Shown here one piece after another: positions 1-13,374 of a stretch of 64,000 nt of DNA. The position numbers were made by a program, and so were the translations under genes. The stretch spans positions 930,001 to 994,000 of the forward strand of contig JANATF010000003.1 of assembly GCA_029449245.1 (NCBI GenBank). The letters run 5' to 3'. Every line of letters begins with the position of its first letter. The stretch's first letter is position 1. The stretch is from Mortierella alpina. Lineage: Eukaryota; Mortierellomycota; Mortierellomycetes; Mortierellales; Mortierellaceae. The notes below the pieces were generated by a model. That model was not told the origin of the DNA and searched no databases. It saw only the letters and a list, made by a program, of their open reading frames with translations.

Positions 1-1027
1 ATCCGAGGCTCTCTCGAAAACAACGGTTCCCGATCCTTTTGACCTCATGTCACTGGTTTGAAAGACATCGGCTCTCGCGACAGGACCAGCCCTCCTAAAG
101 AGATCCTTCATATCCTTCCAATTGACTGAAAACGGCAACTATATTAACAAGCGTAAGACGGATAAGTAATTGTTAGTACATACAAAGTGGTCATAGTCAG
201 GAAGACGTGGCGAATGCTTACATTGGAGACATAAATCTGCCGGCCAGTTGAATCAACATCTCGTCTCGAGCTAACGCCACCGCCACGACCTCCAGAGAAT
301 CCGATCCTGCCTTCAGTTTCCCGATCCTCTCTCACGAAGATGGGACGGCCCATCAACACGACGTCGTTCAGTTTACGGATGGCTTCCTGAGCATGCTCCG
401 CTCGCTGAAACTCGACCACACCACATCCCTTGGAGCGTCCGTCAGAGCCCAGCAGAACATCGGCATGGGCAACAGCTCCAACTGTAAAATTTGATGATAT
501 TTCGATATGTTAGCCTCCGTGATTTTTTTTTGGACGCATTCACGTCCTCAGGGGAGGTGGCATGACAAGCTCCCTTCATACGTACTCTCGCGCATAAAGT
601 CCTTGAGATCGGTCCACTTGACATCGTACGACAAGTTTCCGACATAGATACGACGGTCTCTCAAAGAACCGGCTCCAGTACTTCCGTTTCCACGGGTAGG
701 GCTTCGGGACCTATTTCTAGGTCCGCTGGAGCGATCCTGATGTCGTTCCGTGTCATACTTGTCTTCGCGGAAGCGATCGCGACTCCTGCTCCGGCTAAGG
801 CTGCGCCTCTGGTCCAGAGAACCTCGGCGGTCTCTGCTATCACTCCTGTCACCATTGTTTGCGCTGTTGTTCATGATGTAGTTGCGCTCGTCGTCCCTAG
901 TGTAGGAGGCTGAGCGGCGATGGCGCGATTCCTCGTGGGGCATGTCCTCAAGATTGTCAGTGTCGTTGTTGGACATGACCACGTCCTCGGATTGGGGAAT
1001 GCTGCCGCTACTACCGTAGTTGTCCAT
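1..1027 (-). CDS. SR-rich RRM RNA-binding protein (Gbp2/Hrb1-like), 3' end outside window
   Basis: Exons read 586-1027, 222-481 and 1-138 (introns of 104 and 83 nt, GT-AG). The protein starts at an ATG at 1027, followed by an acidic and Arg/Ser-rich region with RSRSRDR-type repeats. A first RRM follows, with RNP2 IYVGNL and an RNP1-like segment ending GCGVVEF. A second RRM begins with IYVSNLPF and has RNP1-like GSGTVVF at the window edge. The layout of an SR/RG-rich N-terminus and tandem RRMs, and the wording of both RRMs, resemble the yeast mRNA export factors Gbp2 and Hrb1 and animal HNRNPM/MYEF2. A role in nuclear mRNA binding and export is inferred from the family. The frame is open for 54 codons upstream of this ATG but looks like leader. 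The gene continues beyond base 1, so at least one more RRM may be missing. Confidence 0.85.
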
Positions 1028-1321
1028 TCTGGTCAATGTAAACGTATCTAGATGTAAAGAAGGGTCCTGTTCGATGGAGGGAGAGTGTTGCACCTGAATG
1101 AGCGACCGACGTGTAAGCACAACCAGGACACGTGGCGAATCTGTGGCTGAGCCTCGAGAAAGAAACAAGCCACGCGACCATTGATGCAAACCACTTTACA
1201 CAACATCTTCGTGGGGCGAGAGTAACGAATTTTATGCAAACAACTCTACATAGAGAGGAGGAGATGATAATGGGCGATGAAGGAAGATGATGGGCGGTAA
1301 TGGGCAATCTACTTTATTTTC

Positions 1322-3395
<2,074 letters not shown>

Positions 3396-4049
3396 TTAAA
3401 CACCGTACTTCTCGCGATAGGTGCGCATTTGAGTCAAGTGCTCGCCGTAGGTACCCTTCTCCTCCATGTACTGCATGATGTGGGTCATGGTCACAATGGC
3501 CTTGACGGGGACACCAAAGTCCCTCTCGACCTCCTGGATAGCAGACATATCGCCGTTCTTGCCAGTCTCCTGACGATCCACCGCCACCAAAACACCAGCC
3601 AACTCGGCCTTGCAATCCTCGATGATCTGGACAGACTCGCGGATGGCGGTACCAGCAGTGATAACATCGTCAATGACCAGGACCCTTCCCTTCAATGCCG
3701 ATCCGACGATCGTGCCACCCTCACCATGGTCCTTCTTTTCCTTGCGGTTGAAGCAATAGGGCGTGTCCTTGTTGTAGGGAGCCTCGGCCAAGGCAATGAC
3801 GGTGGTGCAGGCAAGAGGGACACCCTTGTAAGCGGGGCCAAAGATGATGTCGTGCTCGATGCCCGAGTCGTTGACAGCAGCGGCGTAGAACTTGCCGATC
3901 TTGGAGAGCGAGGCGCCAGTGTTGAAGAGACCCGCGTTCAGGAAGTAGGGTGAGATACGGCCGGACTTGAGGGTGAACTCTCCGAACTTCAAAACCTCGT
4001 TCTTGATGGCAAACTCAATGAACTCGCGCTGGTAATCCTTGATGGCCAT
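3396..4049 (-). CDS. URA5: Orotate phosphoribosyltransferase
   Basis: A single exon of 217 residues, close to the length of yeast Ura5. The enzyme converts orotate and PRPP to orotidine monophosphate in de novo pyrimidine synthesis. The PRPP-binding loop [13 protein letters not shown] is at residues 123-135, the flexible catalytic loop with [11 protein letters not shown] at 102-112, and the substrate segment [10 protein letters not shown] at 71-80. It is one of the few genes here without an intron. The start at 4049 gives the normal N-terminus ([10 protein letters not shown]). There is no sign of inactivation. Confidence 0.97.
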   Translation of the reverse strand: MAIKDYQREFIEFAIKNEVLKFGEFTLKSGRISPYFLNAGLFNTGASLSKIGKFYAAAVNDSGIEHDIIFGPAYKGVPLACTTVIALAEAPYNKDTPYCFNRKEKKDHGEGGTIVGSALKGRVLVIDDVITAGTAIRESVQIIEDCKAELAGVLVAVDRQETGKNGDMSAIQEVERDFGVPVKAIVTMTHIMQYMEEKGTYGEHLTQMRTYREKYGV

Positions 4050-4312
4050 GATGTGTTGATGGGTTGCGACGGTGGGGCCGATGCGGCTGGGGGCAGAGGA
4101 GAAGGTTGTGGGGTGGGAGACACATCAGAAAGAGGAAAAAGAAAAAGAGAAGAGAAAAGAAAGAGGATCAACCACTCCCAGCGGCGGGGCCTTGAAATAC
4201 TGCCACCAAACGTAAACAAATCGCACGCGCAGCAACCCAACAAGCAGTCCGATATAGGGCGTTTTCTAACAATCCTTCTTTATGGTGTTTCCCATAGCCA
4301 AGTCCAAAAGCT

Positions 4313-5362
4313 CTAAAGCTCCATGTTTTCAAGGTCCTCCTTCAGCTTGTTCGATCCAGCTTCCCTCGATAGCCTAGCCGCGTTCGACTGTTGAGCAAAG
4401 GAGGGTAATGGCGGCACCGGCATATCGTTGGGATCAGGGCTGTCCAGCGCACTCAGCTCCTCCTCCGCCAGCTCATGCCCTAGTTGGAGCGCCTCCTTCA
4501 TCTTGTAGTGTTCCGCGCGCATCTTGGCAAACTTATCGTGGTCGACTAGCATGATCAAAACAGAAAACGAATGATACCCATTTGTTACTTTGAGCTCATA
4601 CACAACAGAAAGCGAGATTTAAGTCACATAAGAAGCAATCCGATAGCGACACTTACTCTTTTTATGAGGCGACTCTTCTTCAGCTTCCTCGTCCTCGTCC
4701 TCATCTGAATCCTCCCACTCGTCCGGCCCGTCTTCGTCTTCGTCTCCGTCCTCGCTCTCATTGTCTTCCTCGCCCTTTGATCCATCCATGCTCGATAATA
4801 CCGGCTGATTATGGGCCAGAGAGGCATGCTTTGCTCTGCCTTCGTCTAACGAGAAAGATTCCCCTATGGTAAGCAGATATGCGTGACGTGAACGGTGTGT
4901 TAGTGTCATCCAAACCTTATGACCTCCATGTATCTCGTCCTTGGATGTGAAGATCTTCAGGTGTTCACGTTTTTAGTTACCATCCATATCGATGACTTTG
5001 TCCAGTTCGTGGTCGTAGTGAACATAGGGAGTTTTGGGCTCATCAATTTTCATTGTCGAGTCCTTCTGAGCCTCTGTGATGATCAGGTTTTCCTCGTCCC
5101 ATTTGAGTCTATACAAGCAAGCGGATATACAAAAAGGTCAGCGTCGAACGAACAGCAGCTATCTGTGTATACCATGCTGAGAGGAGTGTACGCAAGATCC
5201 CCCTCATTGTGGTCTTCCTGGCAACAGAGACCAGAGGGGATACACGTACCGCGGCGTACGTTCGTCTTGCCCGTGTTGTGAGGCTGGCCGCTTGAGGATG
5301 CCTTTGACAGGTTGAGCTGAAAGGATGGGGCTATGCCTTACTGGAGGCGACTGGTCGCTCAT
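4313..5362 (-). CDS. GLC8: Protein phosphatase 1 inhibitor-2 family protein (Glc8-like)
   Basis: Four exons (5250-5362, 4981-5108, 4657-4863, 4313-4545) encode 226 residues. The N-terminus carries the PP1-docking motif KGILK (about 20-24), followed by LKWDEENL (the KWDE-type block), [10 protein letters not shown] (the phosphorylatable PxTP region of the family) and a highly acidic stretch encoded in exon 3. The last exon has the [15 protein letters not shown] helix, matching the HYNE-like segment that enters the PP1 active site. In yeast, Glc8 activates Glc7; in animals inhibitor-2 inhibits and chaperones PP1. The protein is expected to be disordered when free. A second probable PP1 partner lies at 11112-13187. 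Confidence 0.9.
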
Positions 5363-5527
5363 TGTAATTGTAGTTATTGGAGGAGGGTGAATAAGAGATG
5401 AGACGATTGCGTTAATGGGTCGTTTACCCTGCGAACGTCTTCACCATGTCAAACTCAAGCAGTCACAGTTACCCCTCCCCCTGGGAAGCAGTCGAGAAGG
5501 TTTTTTTTTACTCTGGGATAAGCCCAT

Positions 5528-7502
5528 CTATTCGCGATAGTGGTCAAAAATGATCTGCATGCCATTTCTCGAGAACATGGTGATATCCGACTCTGGCTTG
5601 GGCTCAAACCCATCCACCACCTTCCACGTGTACTTTTGCAGCAGTCGAGTCATCGTGTTCATGGCTTGACTATAAGCAAAGTTCTGACCGAGGCAGATTC
5701 GGGGTCCAGCATGGAAGGGGAAAAACATGAACGGCCTCACCATCTTGACACGCTCCGGTCCCCAACGATCCGGATCAAACTCCTCGGCATCCTCTCCCCA
5801 GTACTCCTTCGTGCGATGGGTGATATAGGACGAGTGCACAACAAGAGACCCCTTGGGGATGAAGTACCCATTAGGAAGGACATCATCCTCAAGACAGGTC
5901 TTGATGTTGAAGGGCACAGCAGGATATAGACGGAGAGTTTCGTTGATGACTTGCTTGAGAAATTTGAGTTGTTTGATATCCTCGTGGTCAGGCTTACTAT
6001 CGCGGCCAATGACTGTAAAAATCTCCTGTCGAACGCGTTCCATGACATCAGGATGCTTTCCAAGGTTGTAGCACATAAAGGTCAACAAGTTTGTCGTTGT
6101 GTCTCTGCCCGCCTAATAACAAAGGGGAGAGAGAGAGGGGGGGTGGGGGACGCGTTGAGGACGCGTTGAGAGTACTTTTCAAAAAATACCAGTAGCAGAA
6201 GCCTCGTCATGGATCAATGCTTACCAGCAAAAAGTTCATTAACATGTCCCTGAGGTAGATACGATCAAACGGCTTGCCATGCTCATCCACAGAGTTCAGA
6301 AAATGCACCAACAGATTCTCGTTCTTGTTATCGTTTTCTTCTCCTTCAACAGCGGCAGCATGTCGCTTCACCTCCTTGGCAATCGCAGCATCTACAATCG
6401 GCAGTAGCACAGCGTCCATATCCCTGACCTTCTGCTTAAAATCAGGCGCCAGCACCAATGCCTGGTAATTGCAAAGCCGGACCTTCCACCCACAAATCTT
6501 CTGTGCATAGTTGAACGCGCTCACAAACTTGGATTGAGGAACGTCCAAAGCATTGATGCAGTCCCCAAACAAGAATTCTGTGGCCGAATCAATCGTGTAA
6601 CGAGACCAAAGGTCCTGAGCATCAATTGCGGATCCATCCGCAATCGCCTGGTCCAGAATGCCAAACACTTGATTGATCTGGGTCTCGATGTGGGCTGCGC
6701 CTTTATACTCAGTCACTTGGAAATGTGGGCGGGCCAGAGCACGCTGGTTCTTCCAAGCATCTCCATCCGAGTTGAAAATCCCCGTACCCATAAACGGCGA
6801 GAATGCCCGGTGGAATTCTGGGCCTGTTGTATCGCGTAACATACATTGGTAAACGGTTAGTAATTGAGCGAAGTTGGGACATCATTTCAACGCTAGTACG
6901 CGTGGCGGTGGTGCTTGGTGAAGGAAAACACCTGCCGCCTACTCCACACGGACCACAGAGAGCCCACCAATAGATGTTTGTTTGGACGTCGAGGGTTCCT
7001 TTGAACACCTCCAGCGAAGGAGTCATTTCAAGGGGGAGAAAGTACCAAGAAACGAAAATCAAGGTGAATCCAAGGGGTCAAGGGCAAACATACCTTTCGG
7101 ATAATTCTCGAAATTCTTGACGAGCATGTGCTGGACCGAAGCAGGCTCTAAGGCCAAGATCAAACAGTGTCCCACAAACTCAGTAGTGAGAGTCATCCCC
7201 TGCTTCGACAAGCCCTGGACCCACTTGAGCTCATCACCTTGGATTCGAGCCTTTATGTACTCGTACGCAACATCCAACATATATAGCCGGGTTTTGAGAT
7301 GAGGAACAGGTTGGCCTCTGGACGGCGCCTTCTTGCTAGAACGTTTGTGGCCGATATAAAGGTAGATGGATGCAGTAACAGCGAGCATGGCAAGACTGGG
7401 ATTGGCCTTGCCGCGCTTGACGATAGACCGCTGGAGCTGACTGAGCAGCACTATCATCTTGATGACAATGGAAGGAGAAGCGGTTGCAACTTGGCTCGTC
7501 AT
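5528..7502 (-). CDS. Cytochrome P450, copy 1 of a tandem pair
   Basis: Three exons (7094-7502, 6225-6823, 5528-6112) encode 530 residues. An N-terminal hydrophobic segment (SLAMLAVTASIYLYIG) suggests ER anchoring. The I-helix has AGRDTT, the K-helix ExxR is in NETLRLYP, the PERF-like motif is FDPDRW, and the heme loop is FPFHAGPRICLG with the proximal Cys near residue 476. The general look (HFQVTEYKG, NIKTCLEDDVLPNG) is that of fungal fatty-acid or alkane hydroxylase-like clans (CYP52/CYP63-type). The substrate cannot be told from sequence. Copy 2 at 8275-10190 has the same intron positions, with exons 2 and 3 identical in length (599 and 585 nt), so the pair arose by tandem duplication. Confidence 0.95.
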
Positions 7503-8274
7503 GGCAAAAGTGGTTGTGATATATCACTCGTTGGTGGTGGCCAGAGTGGCAGTGTCCGCGAGGAGAGACGAATGGGGGGTGGGAGACAATAACTTTAAGG
7601 CGTAAAGAGGATGGAGAGGGCGGATGGCGAAGAAGGGCTCAAAAGAAAAGTGAAGAGGTGATTCGATGCAGAAAGCTACTATGCTCCACTCCGGGGTTTG
7701 TGTCACAGTTGGTTTGTTCTCCACACCTCCAACCCATCCGCAAATTTCGTATCACAACCTTCAATCCATCTTGTTCGCGCTAAAAAGGGCGAAAGTCTCT
7801 TCAATAAGACCCCCCTTCCACTTCTGCATAGTCCATACCTCTGTAGACCTCCTCAAGGACGTGACATCGCTCTAAAGTGAACGACTTCAGCATGCACGGT
7901 CCTTCTGAGTTGGTCCAAGTGATGTGATGCACTCGAATGCTCGGTGTTCCAAAGAATACTAGTGTTCTTGCGGAAGGCAGGGTCATTGAGCAGACACTGC
8001 GCAAAACATAGACCTCTCCCATACTTTTTCTCGATGGGGGGCTTGTGCGTAAGGGCTAAAACAACCTTATCTGTCGACGTTTGACGAGCCGAGGGCACTA
8101 CACCCCCTCTCAAATCATGCCTCCCTTGCCAGCCCTCGTACCCTCGGATCGATTTAGGTCAACATGTGAAAGGTAGCATGTGTACGTGAGTGTTTTCTCG
8201 GGTCTAAACACAAGCGACTTTTCATTTTCTTCGTGCGGGGTGGAGGAAAGACGAGCACTATAGTCGCGCGCCAG
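7503..8274. other. Intergenic between the P450 paralogs
   Basis: No gene is recognised. The stretch contains the promoter of P450 copy 1 and the 3' flank of copy 2; short open frames here have no family resemblance. Confidence 0.5.
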
Positions 8275-10190
8275 TCAGTCACGGTAGTGATCAAACACGA
8301 TCTCCATACCATTCCTCGAGAACATGGTAATATCTGATTCAGGCCTGGGCTCAAACCCATCCGCTACCTTCCACGTGTACTTTTGCAGTAATCGAGTCAT
8401 CGTGTTCATGGCTTGATTAAACGCAAAGTTCTGGCCGAGACAGATTCGTGGTCCAGCATGGAAGGGGAAGAACATGAACGGCCTCACTCTCTTGACGCGC
8501 TCTGGTCCCCAACGGTCCGGATCAAACTCCTCAGCATCCTCTCCCCAATATTCCTTCATGCGATGGGTAACATAGGACGAATGGACGACCAAAGAACCCT
8601 TTTTGATCAGGTATCCATTAGGCAGAACGTCATCCTCAAGACAGGTCTTGATGTTCAAGGGCACAGCAGGGTAAAGACGGAGGGTCTCGTTGAGGATCTG
8701 TTTGAGGTACCTCAGCTCCTTGATATCCTCGTGTTCCGGCTTACGATCGCGGCCAACGACCGCAAAAACCTCCTGCCTGGCGCGCTCCATCACCTCGGGA
8801 TACTTTCCAAGGTTGTAGCACAAGAAGGTCAGCAGATTGGTCGATGTATCTCTGCCAGCCTGTAAAACGAATAAAAAATACGGGTGCGATAGTTTAGCTC
8901 TCAATCCATGGCGCGCATGGAACCTTGTTTTCTCGCGCACAAACAATATTGCCAATGGGAAATGCATAATTACCAGCAAGAAATTCATCAACATGTCCCT
9001 AAGGTAGATGCGGTTGAACGGCACTCCGTGCTCATCCGTCGAGTTCAGGAAATGGGTCAACAAGTTTTCGTGCCTGTCTGCATGCTCCTCGCCCTCAGCA
9101 GCCTGCGCTTTTCGCTCCAACTCCTTTGCAATCGCCGAGTCCACAATGGGCAGCAATACTTGGTCCATGTCCTTAATTTTCTGCCTAAATCCTGGAACCT
9201 GCAAAAACATCTGGTATTCATCAAGGCGCATCCTCCAGCCGCACACCTTTTGAACAAAACTAAACGCAGTCAAGAACTTTGACTGTGGGACGTCCAGAGC
9301 ATTGAGACAATCTCCGAACAAAAAGTCGGTGGTTATGTCGATGGTGTAGCGTGACCACAGGTCCTGAGCATCGACTACGGCTTTGTTGGCGATGGCGCTA
9401 TCGAGAATCCCAAACACTTGGTTGATTTGGGTTTCGATGTGAGCCGCGCCTTTGTATTCAGTGACCTGGAAATGGGGGCGGGCAAGTGCGCGCTGGTTCT
9501 TCCATGCTGGACCGTCAGAGTTAAAGATGCCCGTGCCCATGAAGGGAGAGAAAACTCTGTGGAACGCAGGACCTAGGCAAGAATGCAAAAGCGGAACGAA
9601 TGTTAGGCTGACGGTTTGTCACAATCACAGAGATGGCGGCTCGGATCGCTTTGGCTATCGAGCAGTGGCTGATGTAATGAAAAAGGGGTGTGTGGGTTGT
9701 AGGTCGCACCATAAATACAGGGAGGGCCGTGGCAGGCTGTGATGGAAGGCGGTAAGGGAGTAGCGGTGTCTACAATACCTTTAGGGTAATTCTCAAAGTT
9801 CTTCACGAGGATATGCTGGACCGACGAAGGCTCAAAGGCCAGGATCAAGCAGTGTCCCACGAACTCTGTGGTCAGGGTTGCGCCTTGTTTGGACAAGCCT
9901 TGGACCCATTTGAGCTCATTGCCCTCGAGTCTGGCCTTGACATAAGCAAAGGCAACATCCATCATGTACAATCGGGTCTTCAGATGAGGAACAGCCTTGC
10001 CGCGCGGCAATGCCTTTTTGCCAGCACGCATACGACCAAGCCAAAAGTAGAGCACTGCCGTCAATGCAAGCATGGCCAAGCCAGGGTTCGACTTGCTACG
10101 CTTGACGAGCGACTTTTGACGTTCTCGAAGCAGACCGAGAACGTTGGCGACCGTTGAAGGTGATATAACTGAGGCCTGGTTCACCATCAT
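8275..10190 (-). CDS. Cytochrome P450, copy 2 of a tandem pair
   Basis: Three exons (9779-10190, 8974-9572, 8275-8859) encode 531 residues. AGRDTS (I-helix), NETLRLYP (ExxR), FDPDRW and FPFHAGPRICLG (heme Cys near residue 477) are intact, and an N-terminal membrane segment (LAMLALTAVLYFWLG) is present. It is very similar to copy 1 throughout. The second intron (8860-8973) is 114 nt, a multiple of three, and has no stop codon, so its retention would add 38 residues just before the I-helix. The start is set at the MM pair at 10190/10187, matching copy 1; the frame is open further upstream. Confidence 0.94.
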
Positions 10191-11111
10191 GGTTGTGGGA
10201 GCAAGGACGAAGTATATGGGTGGGATGGATGGGTGGTCGAAGGAAGAAACGTAGAGTAAGAAAGAGAAAGACAAAAAAATTGAAAGTGAGCGAAACTAAA
10301 AAGAAGAGGGTGAGGTCCCTGCCTTTCAGTCTTTTTAACATGTGGGGAGGATCGTCGACACTGGCACTTTAACCTAATTCGTAGCTTTAGTAGCGCGCTA
10401 CCGATTACCCACTACCAACACGCCTTCTTGCGTACAACCCTTTTTCTGTGGTCGAATGACCTTTACACAACACCCACTAGTAGATTTTATGGGGTTGCTC
10501 ATCCTAAAGTCGCTACCTTTAATGTTGCACTCACACCGACACTGTCGTCCCTCGTTGCCTATTGTACGTCGGGGACGTTGTCGTTGTTGATATTGCCACG
10601 TGCGATTCTTACCTCCCCCCAAGACCCAACTTCAAGCCGATCATCCAGATGCACACGCGTCCCTACTCATCATCCAGATGCACACGCGTCCCTACTCGCG
10701 CACCTTTTAAAGTTGAAGGGCATTTGAAATTTTGGGAATCGAGCGAGCAACTCTACCGGGATAGTGGTAGCTGTCCTCCTACCTCTCACAGCGAATAAAG
10801 TAGCGCGCTCAGAGACCTTCATCTCCAGCGATAATCCACGCACCCTTGCTTTCAAACCGAACGAGTATCCTCGAACTCTTGCTTCTCCACTCCCACAGGT
10901 CGCCTCAGTCACACTACGCGTGATTTTATTTCTTGGCCCAAAGGACAAAGGTGTTTGGCAGGCGCGGTCTATTCAACTTACCACGGTAACCGTGAGCGAG
11001 CAATAATAGTCAATCTTATTCAGTTGGGTAGTGTACTTTCTGAAAATGTTCAATATATACAATGACCGTTTTAGCCAGGCCTTTTGTTTTTTTGTTCTCT
11101 TTTTCTATATA
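10191..11111. other. Intergenic region with a short tandem duplication
   Basis: No gene is recognised. It holds the promoter of P450 copy 2 and the 3' flank of the Bni4-like gene. A 29-nt unit is tandemly duplicated at 10642-10697. Confidence 0.5.
10642..10697. repeat. 29-nt tandem duplication (two copies)
   Basis: The unit starting catccagatgcacacgcgtc occurs at 10642-10670 and again from 10671, with the first 27 bases identical. It is non-coding and of unknown role. Confidence 0.85.
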
Positions 11112-13187
11112 TCAATGAAACGCCGTGTTCCCCATGCTCTCTACATGGACTGCCATCTCCCTCATCTTGTATGTGTTCAACTCGTCCCGAATCTCACTTT
11201 TCAAGTCAGGCGTCAATATCCTGAACGTCGCATGCTTGTCGCTCGACCGATTATAGTCCGCCTTGCGGTATGCAGGAATGATCTCAATCCGGTCCAAAAA
11301 GTTGATCGATCGCTGCTTAGGTCCTCCTTGCTGTCCACCCGAACCTGGGACCATCAGCCCACCATGCCCTCCACTGACACCAAGACCATGACCACCTCTG
11401 AGTCCCTCTTGAATGGCGGTACCTTGACTGTCAGAACCAGGACTGTAATACTGTTGGGCCAAGCCCTGGGCCCGGGCGCCAAGTGTGAGCATTTGGTGGG
11501 TCAAAAGCTCATCCTGCGACATGTCATCAGGTCCAACCGCGCCCTGGGCTCTTTCACCTCCTCGACCCTTATGCAAATTGGACTGCATCCCCGGTGTGAA
11601 GTCGGGAGGAATGGCCGCACCCTGTGAAGGACGTTCAGCGGTCTTTTCGGCGGTTGCCAAGCAGCTGCTGTTGTCGCTGTTGATGCTCTTTCCACCCGGT
11701 GGAGGAGATCCCGCTCCGCCCATGAGCGCTCGGCTATCCATCTCTCCCCGTACCTCTGCTGGCGCCACAGGACTGACTGGATGATCTGCGTCATGCGGAC
11801 GACTCGGCGGTGGAGAATTGGTGACGAGTCTCGCACGGTGATCTGCAGACGAAGCCAGTAGCTTGATGGCGTTAAAATCCATGTCAGGAGTAGCCATGGG
11901 ATGGATATCTTCCGAGGCAAGTGCTGAAAGTCTGCGCGTAGGTCCTTCAAGAAGGACCGAGCCGGTATCGTTTGCTCTCGTACCCGCGTCATCGCTAGCA
12001 TTGTTAGCTGTCTTGGACACTCCTACCCCAGCAAGAGCGGCCGAAGTCACCATACCAGGATCTGCAAGTGCATTCGCGTTCAGATCCGAGGGTCTTTTTT
12101 TGAGAATGCTTTTGGGCGGCGGCCGGCGGCCCAGGACTGACGGGTCTTGGGGCGGGGCCTTTGGGACTGCCATGGTGATCAGCGGCTTCTCACCCAACCA
12201 GGAGGCTTTCTCGGAGCTGTCTGATTGGCCCGAGCGCCGCCGATCGGTTTCATCCACTCCTGCTGAAAACAATCCACTGGCCTGGGCCGCGCCGCTGTTA
12301 TCGCTGCCGTTGCTGCCGCTGTTGCCGTTGGCTGAACATGTCATGGATGGAGGTCCACTGATAGAAACCCGCCGGAGTGATGATAAAAATGCCTTGGGAA
12401 TATCTGCGATGCTTGATCGCCGGTTTCCGCCATTGCTGCTGGGTGGTGTGGTTGGGCTGTCGCTGTCGGCATTGCCATGTCCATTGCTGGTCCGTTCTCC
12501 TTTTGGCTGGTTTCCTCCATTGGCGCCATGAACAATGTTGCTGTTGTTGCTGCTATACGAAGTCGCAATGACTAGCGGTGGCTGCGAGGAATTGCTTGGT
12601 ATATGGAACGGCTCCGTGATTGATTTGCGCTTGTCAAAAAACCGGCCAGTAAGAGACCAACGTCTCGACTTGCTCTTTTCAGGTGGTGGAGGAGCCAGGT
12701 GTCCGGATGCCGTGGTCAAAGTCGGGGATATAGTGGGGCCAGAGACATGAGACGGATAGTGGGCAGGATGCTGATCCTGCTGCGGTTGCAGAAGAGGAGG
12801 GTTAGGCACAAGTGTGTGCTGGAAGTGAATGTTGCTGTTAGAAGCGAAGGGCGATTGATCCGAGAGACTAGATACCGCAGAGACGAATGACTGCTGGGAT
12901 TGTGATGAGCTCGAGCATCCGGACTTTACGGAAGTCTGAGGGCGCAATGGAGGTCTATTCTGATGATAATCCACTTCGCTTCCCGACGGATCAATCATGT
13001 CCATAGGCCCTCCGCGCCGATCCACAATAGGGTTGCTGAACAGTCCGTGCGTAGTCTCTGTTCTATCCCCTCCTCCTCCACCTCCTTCTCTTGGAGATGC
13101 TGCTGCTGTATCCTTGGAAGCATGATGCAGTGGCAAGACCACAGGGGTTACGGGCGAGATTGGAGAGATGACGGGCAGATCGCTCAT
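11112..13187 (-). CDS. Large disordered protein with Bni4-like C-terminal PP1-docking block
   Basis: A single exon of 691 residues, rich in Ser, Pro, Gly and Asn and probably disordered over the first 620. Only the last about 66 residues look conserved. They begin RSINF, which fits the PP1 docking consensus [RK]-x-[VI]-x-F, continue with IIPAYRKADYNR and LTPDLKSEIRDELN, and end HVESMGNTAFH. This resembles, from memory, the C-terminal block of fungal Bni4, which targets the phosphatase Glc7 and chitin synthase III to the bud neck. A KSILKK motif mid-protein resembles the KGILK PP1 motif of inhibitor-2, and RRWSLTGRFF is a possible basophilic kinase site. The Bni4 link is moderate; the function is inference. 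Confidence 0.75.
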   Translation of the reverse strand: MSDLPVISPISPVTPVVLPLHHASKDTAAASPREGGGGGGDRTETTHGLFSNPIVDRRGGPMDMIDPSGSEVDYHQNRPPLRPQTSVKSGCSSSSQSQQSFVSAVSSLSDQSPFASNSNIHFQHTLVPNPPLLQPQQDQHPAHYPSHVSGPTISPTLTTASGHLAPPPPEKSKSRRWSLTGRFFDKRKSITEPFHIPSNSSQPPLVIATSYSSNNSNIVHGANGGNQPKGERTSNGHGNADSDSPTTPPSSNGGNRRSSIADIPKAFLSSLRRVSISGPPSMTCSANGNSGSNGSDNSGAAQASGLFSAGVDETDRRRSGQSDSSEKASWLGEKPLITMAVPKAPPQDPSVLGRRPPPKSILKKRPSDLNANALADPGMVTSAALAGVGVSKTANNASDDAGTRANDTGSVLLEGPTRRLSALASEDIHPMATPDMDFNAIKLLASSADHRARLVTNSPPPSRPHDADHPVSPVAPAEVRGEMDSRALMGGAGSPPPGGKSINSDNSSCLATAEKTAERPSQGAAIPPDFTPGMQSNLHKGRGGERAQGAVGPDDMSQDELLTHQMLTLGARAQGLAQQYYSPGSDSQGTAIQEGLRGGHGLGVSGGHGGLMVPGSGGQQGGPKQRSINFLDRIEIIPAYRKADYNRSSDKHATFRILTPDLKSEIRDELNTYKMREMAVHVESMGNTAFH

Positions 13188-13321
13188 CCTCTCGAGAGGG
13201 GCAGTCCTGCGCGGTTTGGATTGGTGGGCGAGAATGCGGCTTTGCTCTTGAGTACGATGGCGAGAGCTGAAGAGAAGAGAGACGCAGAGAGAGAGAGAGA
13301 GTGTGTGTGAGAGAGAGAGAG

Positions 13322-13374
<53 letters not shown>

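Noticed and set aside
11863-12531. Plus-strand open frame of 222 codons within the Bni4-like gene
   Set aside because: Antisense of a low-complexity exon with no recognisable domain.
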